In this document: positions 1-7,781 of the stretch, piece by piece
Position numbering within the stretch: position 1 is the stretch's first letter
Layout of the letters: each line of letters begins with the position of its first letter
NCBI RefSeq assembly: GCF_900102795.1
Contig: NZ_FMWG01000005.1
Location: forward strand, 62,001 to 126,000
Direction: 5' to 3'
Length of the DNA stretch: 64,000 nucleotides
Origin: Epibacterium ulvae
GTDB lineage: Bacteria > Pseudomonadota > Alphaproteobacteria > Rhodobacterales > Rhodobacteraceae
The notes under the pieces: generated by a model
What the model saw: the letters and a program-made list of their open reading frames with translations, nothing else
Database searches by the model: none
What the model was told of the DNA's origin: nothing
Made by a program: the position numbers and the translations under genes

Positions 1-23
1 TCGGTCCAGCCCAGATCAAACAT
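1..23 (-). CDS. tatB: TatB, N-terminal fragment (cut by window edge)
   Basis: Only the first seven codons lie in the window, reading MFDLGWTE on the minus strand, which is the characteristic start of TatB (MFD[IL]GW.E), the second component of the twin-arginine translocase. The start codon follows the stop of tatA by six bases, the usual tatA-tatB arrangement. The rest of the gene is outside the window, so nothing can be said about its integrity. Confidence 0.8.
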
Positions 24-29
24 GTGATC

Positions 30-245
30 TTACGCCTTGTCTTTTTCGGTGTCCGGCGTCACATCAACCACCTCTTCCGCTTTGTCGTCTTCCAGCTCTT
101 TTGTGCCGTCGTTCACACCCTTCTTAAAGGCAGTGATACCTTTGCCCACTTCGCCCATCAGCGAAGAAATCTTGCCGCGGCCAAACAGAACCAGAACCAC
201 AACAGCAATAAGAAGAAGACCGGGAAGACCGATATTGTTAAGCAT
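30..245 (-). CDS. tatA: Twin-arginine translocase subunit TatA
   Basis: This 71-residue protein has the TatA layout: a short N-terminus, one hydrophobic helix (about residues 7-20), the conserved FGRGK hinge, an amphipathic helix, and an acidic, disordered tail rich in Glu, Asp and Lys. TatA oligomers form the pore that exports folded proteins carrying twin-arginine signal peptides across the inner membrane. An in-frame ATG four codons upstream exists, but a perfect GGAGG lies inside those four codons and is well spaced from the internal ATG, so I start at MLNNIG. tatB begins directly downstream; tatC would follow outside the window. Confidence 0.95.
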   Translation of the reverse strand: MLNNIGLPGLLLIAVVVLVLFGRGKISSLMGEVGKGITAFKKGVNDGTKELEDDKAEEVVDVTPDTEKDKA

Positions 246-396
246 GAAAGCCTCCATTCAAAAAGCCCGGCGCTTTGACCAGACATATATCCATTTGCGC
301 TCAGCCTAGCGTCCACCGGTAAAACCAACCAGAAGCGAACGGGTTTTTCCCTACCCTATGACGACGATTTTCGAAAATTTCCCCCCCGTCAAATCA

Positions 397-420
397 CAAC
401 TGACAGGTTTGTGTCAGTTG
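397..420. promoter_or_regulatory. Perfect 9-bp inverted repeat, candidate operator
   Basis: CAACTGACA and TGTCAGTTG are perfect reverse complements separated by six bases. The element lies about 40 bp before the start of the small barrel protein that is followed by a WYL regulator, the classic place for an autoregulatory operator. No T-run follows, so it is unlikely to be a terminator. That the WYL protein binds it is inference. Confidence 0.5.
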
Positions 421-462
421 CAGGTCGCTATTCAGGGCAGGCACACAAAACTGGAGATGCAT

Positions 463-771
463 ATGACACATCACGTTGCTGAAATCGTCACATTCAAATT
501 GGCCAAAGGCGTCACAGATGCCGATTTCGTGGCGCTCAGCCAACAAACTGAATCCTTTGTACGCAAGCAATCAGGCTTTATCGCGCGCTGGCTCACAAAG
601 GGAGAAGACGGATCCTGGACCGACTATGTCATCTGGGCAGATATGGCAGCCGCAAAATCCGTTGCCGCGCTATTCCCCGCGCAACCTTTCTTTGGCGCTT
701 TGATGGAAGCTCTGGATCCTGAAACCACCAAGATGCGCCACGAAGAGGTTCTCTGGCGTATGAATGCTTGA
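463..771 (+). CDS. Small dimeric alpha/beta-barrel (ABM-like) protein
   Basis: A 102-residue cytoplasmic protein with no signal peptide. The pattern of a first strand ending VAEIVTFKL, a helix, then a strand around SGFIARWLTK and another around WTDYVIWAD is that of ferredoxin-like dimeric barrels of the antibiotic-biosynthesis-monooxygenase type; no catalytic residue identifies a reaction. The frame is open further upstream, but GGAG six bases before the second of two close ATGs supports this start and leaves the upstream inverted repeat outside the gene. The WYL regulator starts 33 bases downstream on the same strand, so the two are probably co-transcribed and the regulator may control both. 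The family assignment is moderate; function is unknown. Confidence 0.65.
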   Translation: MTHHVAEIVTFKLAKGVTDADFVALSQQTESFVRKQSGFIARWLTKGEDGSWTDYVIWADMAAAKSVAALFPAQPFFGALMEALDPETTKMRHEEVLWRMNA

Positions 772-804
772 CGATCCCACCTCTGACGGGCCAAGGCTGG
801 TTTC

Positions 805-1479
805 ATGCGCCGCTCTGACCGTCTTTTTGAAATCATCCAAATCCTGCGCGACGGGCAATTGCACCGCGCGCAGGACATTGCCGCACAGCTTGAGGTGTCC
901 ACACGCACAATCTACCGCGACATGGACACCTTGGTCGCCTCTGGCATTCCAGTCGAAGGCGAACGTGGCGTCGGCTATATGGTGCGTGAACAAATCACGC
1001 TGCCACCGCTCAATCTGACCCCGGCTGAACTAGAGGCGCTGAACCTGGGCATGGCTATTGTCGCCGAAGCCGCAGATCCGGATCTGAAATCAGCCGCCCT
1101 CTCCTTGGCTGATAAGGTGGACGCAGTCCTGCCGACCCAAACCCGCACCGAAGCCGACGCCTGGAAATTTGCAGTCTATCCCTTTGCCGATGCCGCCCGC
1201 GGATTTTCCCATATGGCGACCCTGCGCGCGGCGATCAAAGCCCGGCAAAAGCTTGATCTCACTTACCGCCGCATCGACGGTGTGCTCAGCCAACGCAAAA
1301 TCCGCCCCCTGCATATGGAATATTGGGGCCGTGTCTGGACGCTGACCGCATGGTGTGAACACCGCGAGGCCTTCCGCGTGTTCCGCGTTGATCTGATCGA
1401 AGAGGCCCGCGCCCTGCCCGAACTGTTTGTCGATGAACCCGGAAAACGCATCAGCGACTATAAACCTTACGACTCCTAG
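805..1479 (+). CDS. WYL-domain transcriptional regulator (YafY type)
   Basis: A 224-residue DNA-binding regulator. Residues 1-60 form an HTH_11/DeoR-like winged helix: MRRSDRLFEIIQIL, then a recognition helix in STRTIYRDMDTL and a wing with GERGVGYM. Residues from about 130 to the end form a WYL ligand-sensing domain (LTYRRIDG, IRPLHMEYWGRVWTLTAWC, FRVFRVDLIEEA). Proteins with this layout usually repress their own operon and neighbours in response to a small molecule or nucleic acid ligand; the ligand here is unknown. It follows the barrel protein, and the perfect inverted repeat upstream of that gene is the obvious candidate target. Confidence 0.9.
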   Translation: MRRSDRLFEIIQILRDGQLHRAQDIAAQLEVSTRTIYRDMDTLVASGIPVEGERGVGYMVREQITLPPLNLTPAELEALNLGMAIVAEAADPDLKSAALSLADKVDAVLPTQTRTEADAWKFAVYPFADAARGFSHMATLRAAIKARQKLDLTYRRIDGVLSQRKIRPLHMEYWGRVWTLTAWCEHREAFRVFRVDLIEEARALPELFVDEPGKRISDYKPYDS

Positions 1480-1501
1480 GCGCAGGTTTCACGCCGTCAG
1501 A

Positions 1502-2599
1502 TTATACCGGAAACACAAAACAGCGGTTGCGTGGCACCGTCAGCCACATCACCCGACCCGCTTCGGGCAAAAACACATTTGGCACAGTTGCTTTCAACAC
1601 TGCGCCATCAAAATCCATGCGAAATTCCACAAGGCTTTCATTGCCTAAGAACCGCGCGCGCACCACGGTCGCCCGCGCAGGTACCCCATCGGTTGCAGTG
1701 GGCAGCGGACCACTGCCGTTGCGATCAAAGTCAATCCGCACATGCTGGGGGCGGAACACGATCTCGACATCCGTACCATCCGCATGGCCCGGTGCCAGAA
1801 ACTCTCCAAAGGGCGTCTGCACCAACGCACCGTCCACACGCGCTTGTATCACGTTGACATCACTGAAAAAGGCAACAGCCGCCTTATCCACCGGTCGGGT
1901 GTAAACATTATAAGGCGCGCCTTGTTGCACGATCTTGCCGCCCCGCATCAAAGCGACCTCATCCGCCATGCGCATCGCCTCTTCCGGTTCATGCGTCACC
2001 AGCAAAACGGCTGTGTCTTCTTCTTTCAACAGGCTCAGCGTTTCATCCCGAATGCCATCACGCAATCGATTGTCGAGACCGGAAAACGGCTCATCCATCA
2101 ACATGATACGAGGGCGCGGCGCAAGGGCGCGCGCAAGCGCGACGCGCTGCTGTTCGCCCCCGGACAACTGATGCGGATATTCATCAATGTAGCGGTCCAG
2201 CGACACTTTGCGCAGCAACTCTTCCACACGTGCCCGCTTTTCTTCGCGCGGACCTTTCAGGCCAAAAGCCACATTGTCAGCAACACTTAGATGCGGAAAC
2301 AGGGCAAAATCCTGAAACATCAGACCAATCTCGCGCCGCTCTGGGGGCACCCGATAGACCGTATCGCAGATCAATTTGCCATCGACGTAAATCTCCCCCT
2401 CGTCCTGCATCTCTACACCGGCAATCATCCGCAAGGTGGTGGATTTGCCGCAGCCAGAGGGACCAAGCAGGCAGGTCACCTGCCCCGCACGGATCTGCAG
2501 GGACACATCATCCACAACCGCACGGCCATCAAAGAACCGGCGAATATTGCGGATCTCCAACCGGGGGGGTTCGCTGTTTAATGCGGGGGAAGAGGTCAT
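1502..2599 (-). CDS. ABC transporter ATP-binding protein, FbpC/PotA type (orphan)
   Basis: A 365-residue ATPase of the iron(III)/spermidine/sulfate import class. Walker A GPSGCGKST lies at about residues 46-54, the Q-loop in LMFQDFALFPHL, the signature LSGGEQQRVALARALA and Walker B IMLMDEPFSGLD follow, and a H-loop is in LLVTHEPEEA. After residue 240 there is a TOBE-like domain (VEIVFRPQHVRID), as in FbpC and PotA. No permease or binding-protein gene is adjacent, so the transported substrate cannot be deduced. The frame is open 25 codons upstream, but that extension is Arg-rich and unlike the family; I chose the internal ATG just before TSSPALN. The start has no strong ribosome binding site and is the least certain part. 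Confidence 0.85.
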   Translation of the reverse strand: MTSSPALNSEPPRLEIRNIRRFFDGRAVVDDVSLQIRAGQVTCLLGPSGCGKSTTLRMIAGVEMQDEGEIYVDGKLICDTVYRVPPERREIGLMFQDFALFPHLSVADNVAFGLKGPREEKRARVEELLRKVSLDRYIDEYPHQLSGGEQQRVALARALAPRPRIMLMDEPFSGLDNRLRDGIRDETLSLLKEEDTAVLLVTHEPEEAMRMADEVALMRGGKIVQQGAPYNVYTRPVDKAAVAFFSDVNVIQARVDGALVQTPFGEFLAPGHADGTDVEIVFRPQHVRIDFDRNGSGPLPTATDGVPARATVVRARFLGNESLVEFRMDFDGAVLKATVPNVFLPEAGRVMWLTVPRNRCFVFPV

Positions 2600-2687
2600 G
2601 CGCTGCTGTGCCTTTACAGATGCCAAACGGAGGCGGGCCGGACTGCTGATAGCAACCCAACCACGCCCACGCAAGACGCCAGCCGCG

Positions 2688-3812
2688 TCAGGACGCCTCG
2701 GTCAAGTCAAAGTGAGCCTCAGCTCGCACCACACCATTGACCATCAGCTCAATATGATGCGCTCCGGGCACAAGGGTAAAAGTGCTGGCCCCGCTTTTGA
2801 ACTTATGGCTTTTCTTGACCGTCAAAGCGCCCTTGCTGATCTTGGCCTGCTTCAGCTTAAACACCTTAACCGAGGTCTTTCCTGAGGGGCGTTGAAAATG
2901 CAGACGATAGTCCACCAACACAGGTAACGCCTGATCAGCTTCAAGCTCACAGTGGAAATTCAGCGCCTCTCCAATCGCAACGGACGTGGTTTCAAGATGC
3001 AATTTGGCCACCACCGGCACCTCAGGATCATACCCCAACATCTGCAAGGCGGCACCATGGCCCTCTTTAACCAGCCCGCGCAACGCATGGGCTGTCATCC
3101 AGTCCAGCTCTTTGGGCGTCTGCACGCCCAAATCCCGCCATTTGCGCAAGCGCTCCAACACCAGATCAGGCTTTTTCTTGCTGATATCATTCAGGTGATT
3201 GGCAACCGATCGTGTCACATAACGGGTTTTGTCGCGATGCAGCTGATCCAGTAACGGCAACGGATCTGCAAGTGCAAGGCCAACAGCCTCTCCCCAAGGG
3301 AGACGCGGGCGCGTGCCTTCGCTGGCCAAGCGGCGCACATGATAATTTGGATCTTCGCTCCACTGGACAAGCCGCGCCATGGTTTCTTCAGGCCAACGGT
3401 TCAAAAATGGACGGATGGCCCATTCCATCGAAAATCGCTGGGTAATGGCATGCAGCAGATCCAGCCCCAGCGCCGCGTGCTCCTCCAGTCCCTTGGCGAC
3501 AACAAATTCCCCCAAGGGTGCAAAGATAAAATCCCCGAAATCATCATCGCTCAACCCAGGATCAAGCGGCGGTGGCAGCGCTTTAAGCAACGTTTCCTGT
3601 ACATCCGGCAGCGCCCCCGGCAGATGCCGACAAAGACACTCACAAATCCAAGCAATCCGCTCTTTTAGCTCCAGATCCAGAAGCCGCTCCATCACATCAG
3701 ATGTGAACTGATCTACATCAAAATCCGTGGAAGCCGCGCCAAACAGATCCGCCAGATATTGAACCTTTTCAGCGTTATAAAGCTGGTCTTTCAGCGAAAA
3801 TCCAGAAGCCAT
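2688..3812 (-). CDS. alkC: AlkC-type DNA glycosylase (HEAT-like repeats plus Ig-like domain)
   Basis: A 374-residue protein. The first ~260 residues are helical HEAT-like repeats (FSLKDQLYNAEKVQYLADLF, then EWAIRPFLNRWPEET, NYHVRRLASEGTRPRLPW, TRYVTRSVANHLNDISKKKP), matching the AlkC branch (COG4335) of alkylation-repair glycosylases that excise 3-methyladenine and 3-methylcytosine without base flipping. The last ~100 residues are predicted beta-rich and Ig-like, a domain that characterises the catalytically competent AlkC subgroup. The start is set at MASGFS because it lies two bases after the stop of the upstream SDR gene. The pairing with the SDR is common context only; no SOS or Ada box was seen. 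Confidence 0.85.
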   Translation of the reverse strand: MASGFSLKDQLYNAEKVQYLADLFGAASTDFDVDQFTSDVMERLLDLELKERIAWICECLCRHLPGALPDVQETLLKALPPPLDPGLSDDDFGDFIFAPLGEFVVAKGLEEHAALGLDLLHAITQRFSMEWAIRPFLNRWPEETMARLVQWSEDPNYHVRRLASEGTRPRLPWGEAVGLALADPLPLLDQLHRDKTRYVTRSVANHLNDISKKKPDLVLERLRKWRDLGVQTPKELDWMTAHALRGLVKEGHGAALQMLGYDPEVPVVAKLHLETTSVAIGEALNFHCELEADQALPVLVDYRLHFQRPSGKTSVKVFKLKQAKISKGALTVKKSHKFKSGASTFTLVPGAHHIELMVNGVVRAEAHFDLTEAS

Positions 3813-3814
3813 GA

Positions 3815-4594
3815 TTAAAGCGTCGCGTTGGTTGCGCCACCATCCAAAAGGATGTTCTGGCCAATCATATACCCTGCATGCTGCGAACACAGGAAGGCAC
3901 AGGTCGCGCCAAACTCTGTCGGCGTGCCATAGCGCGCGGCAGGAATGGTAGCAGCTCGGGTCGCGCTGGCTTCCTCAATCGACATGTCATGCTGTTGTGC
4001 CATCGCAGTATCAAGCGCCACCGCACGGTCTGTTGCATGAATGCCCGGCAAAAGGTTGTTAATAACAACGCCTTTTCCCGCAACCTGACGCGCCGTGCCC
4101 GCCACATAACCGGTCAATCCCGCCCGCGCAGAATTGGACAGACCCAACACCGCAATCGGTGCTTTGACCGATTGCGAGGTGATATTCACCACGCGCCCCC
4201 AGCCTTTGTCGATCATCCCCGGCAACAGCGCTTTCATCAGTGCGATTGGGGTCAGCATATTGGCGTCCAGCGCTTTGATAAAATCGTCGCGCTCCCAGTC
4301 GCTCCACATCCCCGGAGGGGGGCCACCCGCATTTGTCACCAGAATATCCAACGCTCCAGCCGCCTTTAACACCCTGATGCGCCCCTCCTCTGAGGTGATA
4401 TCCGCCGCAACCGTCGTCACAGCCACGCCATAGGTGGTACGAATTCTCTCAGCCGCGGCCTCCAGCGCCTCAGCTCCGCGCGCGTTCATGACCAGATCAA
4501 CACCCGCCTCAGCCAACGCTTCAGCACAGCCAAGGCCCAATCCCTTGCTGCTGGCACAAACCAGTGCGCGCTTTCCTTCAATTCCTAAATCCAT
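3815..4594 (-). CDS. Short-chain dehydrogenase/reductase-like protein with atypical active site
   Basis: A 259-residue Rossmann protein. The nucleotide-binding turn reads CASSKGLGLG in place of TGxxxGxG, and the NAGG motif is present near residue 90. Where classical SDRs have S-x12-YxxxK, this protein has ITSQS followed by LGLSNSARAG: the catalytic Tyr and Lys are replaced by Ser/Asn and Arg. This matches the BKR-like SDR subgroup known to lack a canonical tetrad, so either a different chemistry or a non-catalytic role is possible. The start is supported by GAGGGG seven bases upstream; 13 further in-frame codons upstream are Cys-rich and improbable. It is co-directional and nearly contiguous with alkC. 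Confidence 0.85.
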   Translation of the reverse strand: MDLGIEGKRALVCASSKGLGLGCAEALAEAGVDLVMNARGAEALEAAAERIRTTYGVAVTTVAADITSEEGRIRVLKAAGALDILVTNAGGPPPGMWSDWERDDFIKALDANMLTPIALMKALLPGMIDKGWGRVVNITSQSVKAPIAVLGLSNSARAGLTGYVAGTARQVAGKGVVINNLLPGIHATDRAVALDTAMAQQHDMSIEEASATRAATIPAARYGTPTEFGATCAFLCSQHAGYMIGQNILLDGGATNATL

Positions 4595-4756
4595 AATCGC
4601 CCCTCTCACACAGCAAGAACAAAAGATGCACATTCAATGTGATTTGACCAGCCCAGACAGTAAAAAAGACGCCTTTTGGCCTGTATCCCGCCATATTTTA
4701 TTAATAATTTCTTCGAAAGAATAGAACAGACAACATAGGTTGGAAAACCAGACCAC

Positions 4757-5779
4757 ATGCGGTGCCCTACAGTGAACAGTGATCACGCGTCTTATCAATC
4801 TCTTCTGGCCTACCCCGCAGAAGACCTCTGCGTAGAATATGGCGCAAACATGGGCGAAGGTCTGGGCATCCTTGACGACTTGGTGCTGGATGACGCCTAT
4901 GTCCTGCGCGACACCGCCAGCCCAAAACGTCTGTCGCTGCAGGTTCACCCAAACGGCTGTTTTCATGTTCACCAAGACAGCGAACTCGGCACGCCGGGAT
5001 CTGCAATCCATCTGGATTGCACCCTCACGCTACAGGCAGACACCAGTGCTGAAATCGACGGTTTCGTCATGGTTCAAGTCAGTCCACAGGGGCTGATCTC
5101 TGGTCTCTTTTTCCTACCACAGGCCCCGCTTCGCGCAGATACGACCTACAGTTTAATCCGGGCAAATCGATCACAAGCCCGTCAGCAACTGGCGCAAATG
5201 GCCTCAGTCTCATTCACACGCGACACCCACATCACGCGCGCAACTGGCGCACAGGTCAAAATACAAGATCTGAAAGTCGGCGACCGTGTCCTGACGCGGG
5301 ATGACGGCGCACAGGAAATCCGCTGGATTGGCCACACCACAGCACGGGCAACCGGGACAATGGCCCCTATTCTTATCCGTGCGGGCGCGTTAAACAATTT
5401 CAACGATCTTATTGTCAGCCCAGATCACCGGCTTATGGTGTATCAGCGCAATGATGCCCTCGGCACCGGATGTTCAGAGCTGCTGATCCGCGCAAAAGAC
5501 CTGGTCAACGGCGACAGCGTCGTGGTGCAGCAGGGCGGGTTTGTCGATTATTTCCAAATCCTGTTTGACCGCCATCATATTATCTACGCCGAAGGGATCG
5601 CCGCAGAATCTCTGCTGATCGACGCCAGCACGCAGGCGGTGTTGCCGCAAAACATTGCACCCCACCTGTCTTCCAGCCTAAAACACACCCACCGCGAGGA
5701 ACACGGGCTAGACGTGGCGCGCTCCTTGCTGGAGCGCCCCAATGCGGTTGATATGCTACGGCGCGCCTCGATCGGCTAG
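4757..5779 (+). CDS. Hint-domain (Hedgehog/intein-like) protein
   Basis: A 340-residue protein. The N-terminal ~140 residues are beta-rich and unassigned. Residues about 150-290 match the Hint_2 domain frequent in Rhodobacteraceae: FTRDTHITRATG, then VGDRVLTRDDGAQEIRWIG, an SPDHRLMVYQ block, and FQILFDRHHIIYAEGI. In most family members the domain begins with Cys-Phe, the autoprocessing nucleophile; here the residue is Ser (VSFTRDT), which could still act as a nucleophile or could mean loss of cleavage. No signal peptide is visible; in this family the domain often sits in secreted or surface proteins. The ribosome binding site is weak, so the exact start is uncertain. An AT-rich patch with TTATTAATAA lies about 50 bp upstream. 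Confidence 0.8.
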   Translation: MRCPTVNSDHASYQSLLAYPAEDLCVEYGANMGEGLGILDDLVLDDAYVLRDTASPKRLSLQVHPNGCFHVHQDSELGTPGSAIHLDCTLTLQADTSAEIDGFVMVQVSPQGLISGLFFLPQAPLRADTTYSLIRANRSQARQQLAQMASVSFTRDTHITRATGAQVKIQDLKVGDRVLTRDDGAQEIRWIGHTTARATGTMAPILIRAGALNNFNDLIVSPDHRLMVYQRNDALGTGCSELLIRAKDLVNGDSVVVQQGGFVDYFQILFDRHHIIYAEGIAAESLLIDASTQAVLPQNIAPHLSSSLKHTHREEHGLDVARSLLERPNAVDMLRRASIG

Positions 5780-5791
5780 CCGGTGCGCCCC

Positions 5792-6154
5792 TTAGTAAAA
5801 GAACTCTTCCCGCACGATTTTGCCATTTGCGACATGGTAAATCGCCACTTCACGCATATCAAAATCCTGCCCCGTGGATTTTTCTTTGCCCTTCACAGCA
5901 AAGATTACGCCAAACCGGTCATCGCCGTGCAAAAATGGCCCTTCCAGCGAATGCTCTGACACCTCAAACGCGCTTTCCCACCACTCATGCTTGCCACGAA
6001 TGGCATCAATCCCGGTGACCTCGCGCCCCATGCCTTGGGTATCTGCCGCCTCAACCGAAACGGCGTCGGCCGCATAAAGCACTGACAGATTTTCCTTTTC
6101 CTGCCCTTCCCGGCAGCCCGCAACCAATTTATCTGCAATCTCTTTCAAAGTCAT
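5792..6154 (-). CDS. SnoaL-like / NTF2-fold protein
   Basis: A 120-residue protein with the cone-shaped NTF2/SnoaL pattern: N-terminal helix LKEIADKLVAGCREGQ, YAADAVSVEAAD, GIDAIRGKHEWW and a C-terminal strand pair ending DMREVAIYHVANGKIVREEF. Such proteins are ligand-binding isomerases, hydratases or dimerisation modules; no substrate can be named. GGAGGGA seven bases upstream of the ATG supports the start. It is transcribed convergently with the Hint gene, whose stop is 12 bases away, and divergently from the pentapeptide-repeat gene. Confidence 0.85.
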   Translation of the reverse strand: MTLKEIADKLVAGCREGQEKENLSVLYAADAVSVEAADTQGMGREVTGIDAIRGKHEWWESAFEVSEHSLEGPFLHGDDRFGVIFAVKGKEKSTGQDFDMREVAIYHVANGKIVREEFFY

Positions 6155-6205
6155 AACGTCCCTCCAATTTTGTTCTCTAAATGTTCTAACATATTTTAAA
6201 TGATT

Positions 6206-6232
6206 CGAGGAGGCTTTTCACAAACCTCCTCG
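6206..6232. other. Stem-loop in divergent intergenic region
   Basis: CGAGGAGG and CCTCCTCG form a perfect 8-bp stem around an 11-base loop. It lies between the divergent SnoaL-like and pentapeptide-repeat genes, so it is not placed to end either transcript. No T-run adjoins on the plus strand. A short ATGTT-CT-AACAT palindrome (6181-6192) lies nearby, closer to the SnoaL-like start. Role unknown. Confidence 0.4.
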
Positions 6233-6293
6233 CAGATCTTGACCTTTGCGCGTGCAAACACCCCTATAGGGCGAAACGGCAGGCAGGGCACAG

Positions 6294-7769
6294 ATGGCAA
6301 ATCCACAGCATATTGAATGGTTGAAAGAGGGCAAAGACGCCTGGAACGCCCGCCGCGAACGCGACGACTTTGTGCCGGATTTTTCTGACATCAGCTTGTG
6401 TCATAACTACAGCTATCCTTCACACGCCCGCTATCTCACTAATAAGGTTTATTGTATTGATGCCTTGATTGATTATGACCTTAGCTACTCAAACTTCGAA
6501 AACAGCACTGTTTATCTAGATCTCTCCAATGCGGACCTTAAATACGCCAATCTTTCCGGTGCGAATTTTACATCGTCTCTTCTTAGAGGCATCAAAGGTA
6601 ATGGTGCAAACTGCTACAATGTAAATTTCAACCACTCCATCCTTGAAGGAGCGGATTTGAGAGGTGCAGTGCTAACCGCCGCAACTTTCCGGCTTTCGAA
6701 TCTTTATAAATTGGATATCCGGGATACTGATCTTTCAAAGAGTAAATACCTCCGCAAAGATACCTATCATCGAATGATCGGCAACGCAGGCACCAAACTC
6801 CCCTCTCGCCTGCCCTTCCCTGAAGAATGGAAAGAAGACACAGCAGTGCCAGACGCCGAAGCGGCACTTGAAACCGCGCCGGTCCAATCGGCCTCTTATG
6901 ATTTCACCGTCGAAGACACAGGCGTCACCGCGCATCTGCCCGCAGAGCACAGCGCCGAAAAATCCAGCTACGGCCTTTCTGGCCAGCAACGCGCCGCGGC
7001 GCTGATCGTCAACGCCCGCAGCATCGCACAAAGCGTCAGCAACAAACTGGGGGAAGAGACCCGCGCGGATCTGCTAGCCTATGCCACCCATCTGGAACAG
7101 GAAGACCCCGCCAACCCGCACCGTTTGTCTTTTATTGCCAAGGGGATTGCTGCGGATCTCTCAGATCCCTTTGTTACCGCCGGATACAGCGAGCGGCTGA
7201 AAATCCAGCTGCGCGATTTTCTGGACCAGCACGATGCCTTCTTAAACGAAACCCTACCCGCAGCCGCGAAAGCGATTGATTATAAAGATAATTTAGAGCT
7301 CTCGCGTGCCCCAACCGAAGCTGACACCGCAGAATTGTTGGAGGAGTTTGCAAATGCTTTGAAAGAACCCGGTGCAAGCACTGACAGCACCGAAGCGCTT
7401 ATTCAGAGTTTACGGGAAAATGACAAAGAGATTACGGAGCTCAAACAACTCGCCTATTCAGAAGCCGGGCAAAAGAAAGTCGCACAACGGATCAAACGCG
7501 AAACAGTCGAACGTGCGACGCTTGTTGCAAGACTTTATTGGCGGGCGCGGCAAGCTTTAGACAAATTAAAGAATACATCTAAAAAAGACATAATCTCAAA
7601 AACCCGATTGCATGCAGGCGATGTCGCGATTGTCACCTCAATCACTGGAGCTTCTGTTCCAACAATGGTGCACAAGTTGGCTGACATCGCGCAAGCGATT
7701 GTTCATGCTCTCACCCCGTTGATGTTGAAACTGCAGGCCTTAATCCCAGTGCTCCCTCCGGTGGGATAA
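6294..7769 (+). CDS. Pentapeptide-repeat protein with long helical C-terminal region
   Basis: A 491-residue protein of unknown function. Residues about 60-145 contain pentapeptide repeats of the A(D/N)LxX type (SNADLKYANLSGANF, GADLRGAVLTAATF), which fold as a right-handed quadrilateral beta helix. The rest, about residues 200-450, is predicted alpha-helical and charged (ARSIAQSVSNKLGEETR, KQLAYSEAGQKKVAQRIKRE), and the last ~40 residues are hydrophobic enough for membrane association. The 5' third and 3' end are visibly A+T-richer than the middle and than neighbouring genes. The gene stands alone between divergent and convergent neighbours, which fits an acquired singleton. A gyrase-protecting role, known for some pentapeptide proteins, cannot be inferred from this layout. 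Confidence 0.8.
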   Translation: MANPQHIEWLKEGKDAWNARRERDDFVPDFSDISLCHNYSYPSHARYLTNKVYCIDALIDYDLSYSNFENSTVYLDLSNADLKYANLSGANFTSSLLRGIKGNGANCYNVNFNHSILEGADLRGAVLTAATFRLSNLYKLDIRDTDLSKSKYLRKDTYHRMIGNAGTKLPSRLPFPEEWKEDTAVPDAEAALETAPVQSASYDFTVEDTGVTAHLPAEHSAEKSSYGLSGQQRAAALIVNARSIAQSVSNKLGEETRADLLAYATHLEQEDPANPHRLSFIAKGIAADLSDPFVTAGYSERLKIQLRDFLDQHDAFLNETLPAAAKAIDYKDNLELSRAPTEADTAELLEEFANALKEPGASTDSTEALIQSLRENDKEITELKQLAYSEAGQKKVAQRIKRETVERATLVARLYWRARQALDKLKNTSKKDIISKTRLHAGDVAIVTSITGASVPTMVHKLADIAQAIVHALTPLMLKLQALIPVLPPVG

Positions 7770-7781
7770 CACCATCACGTG

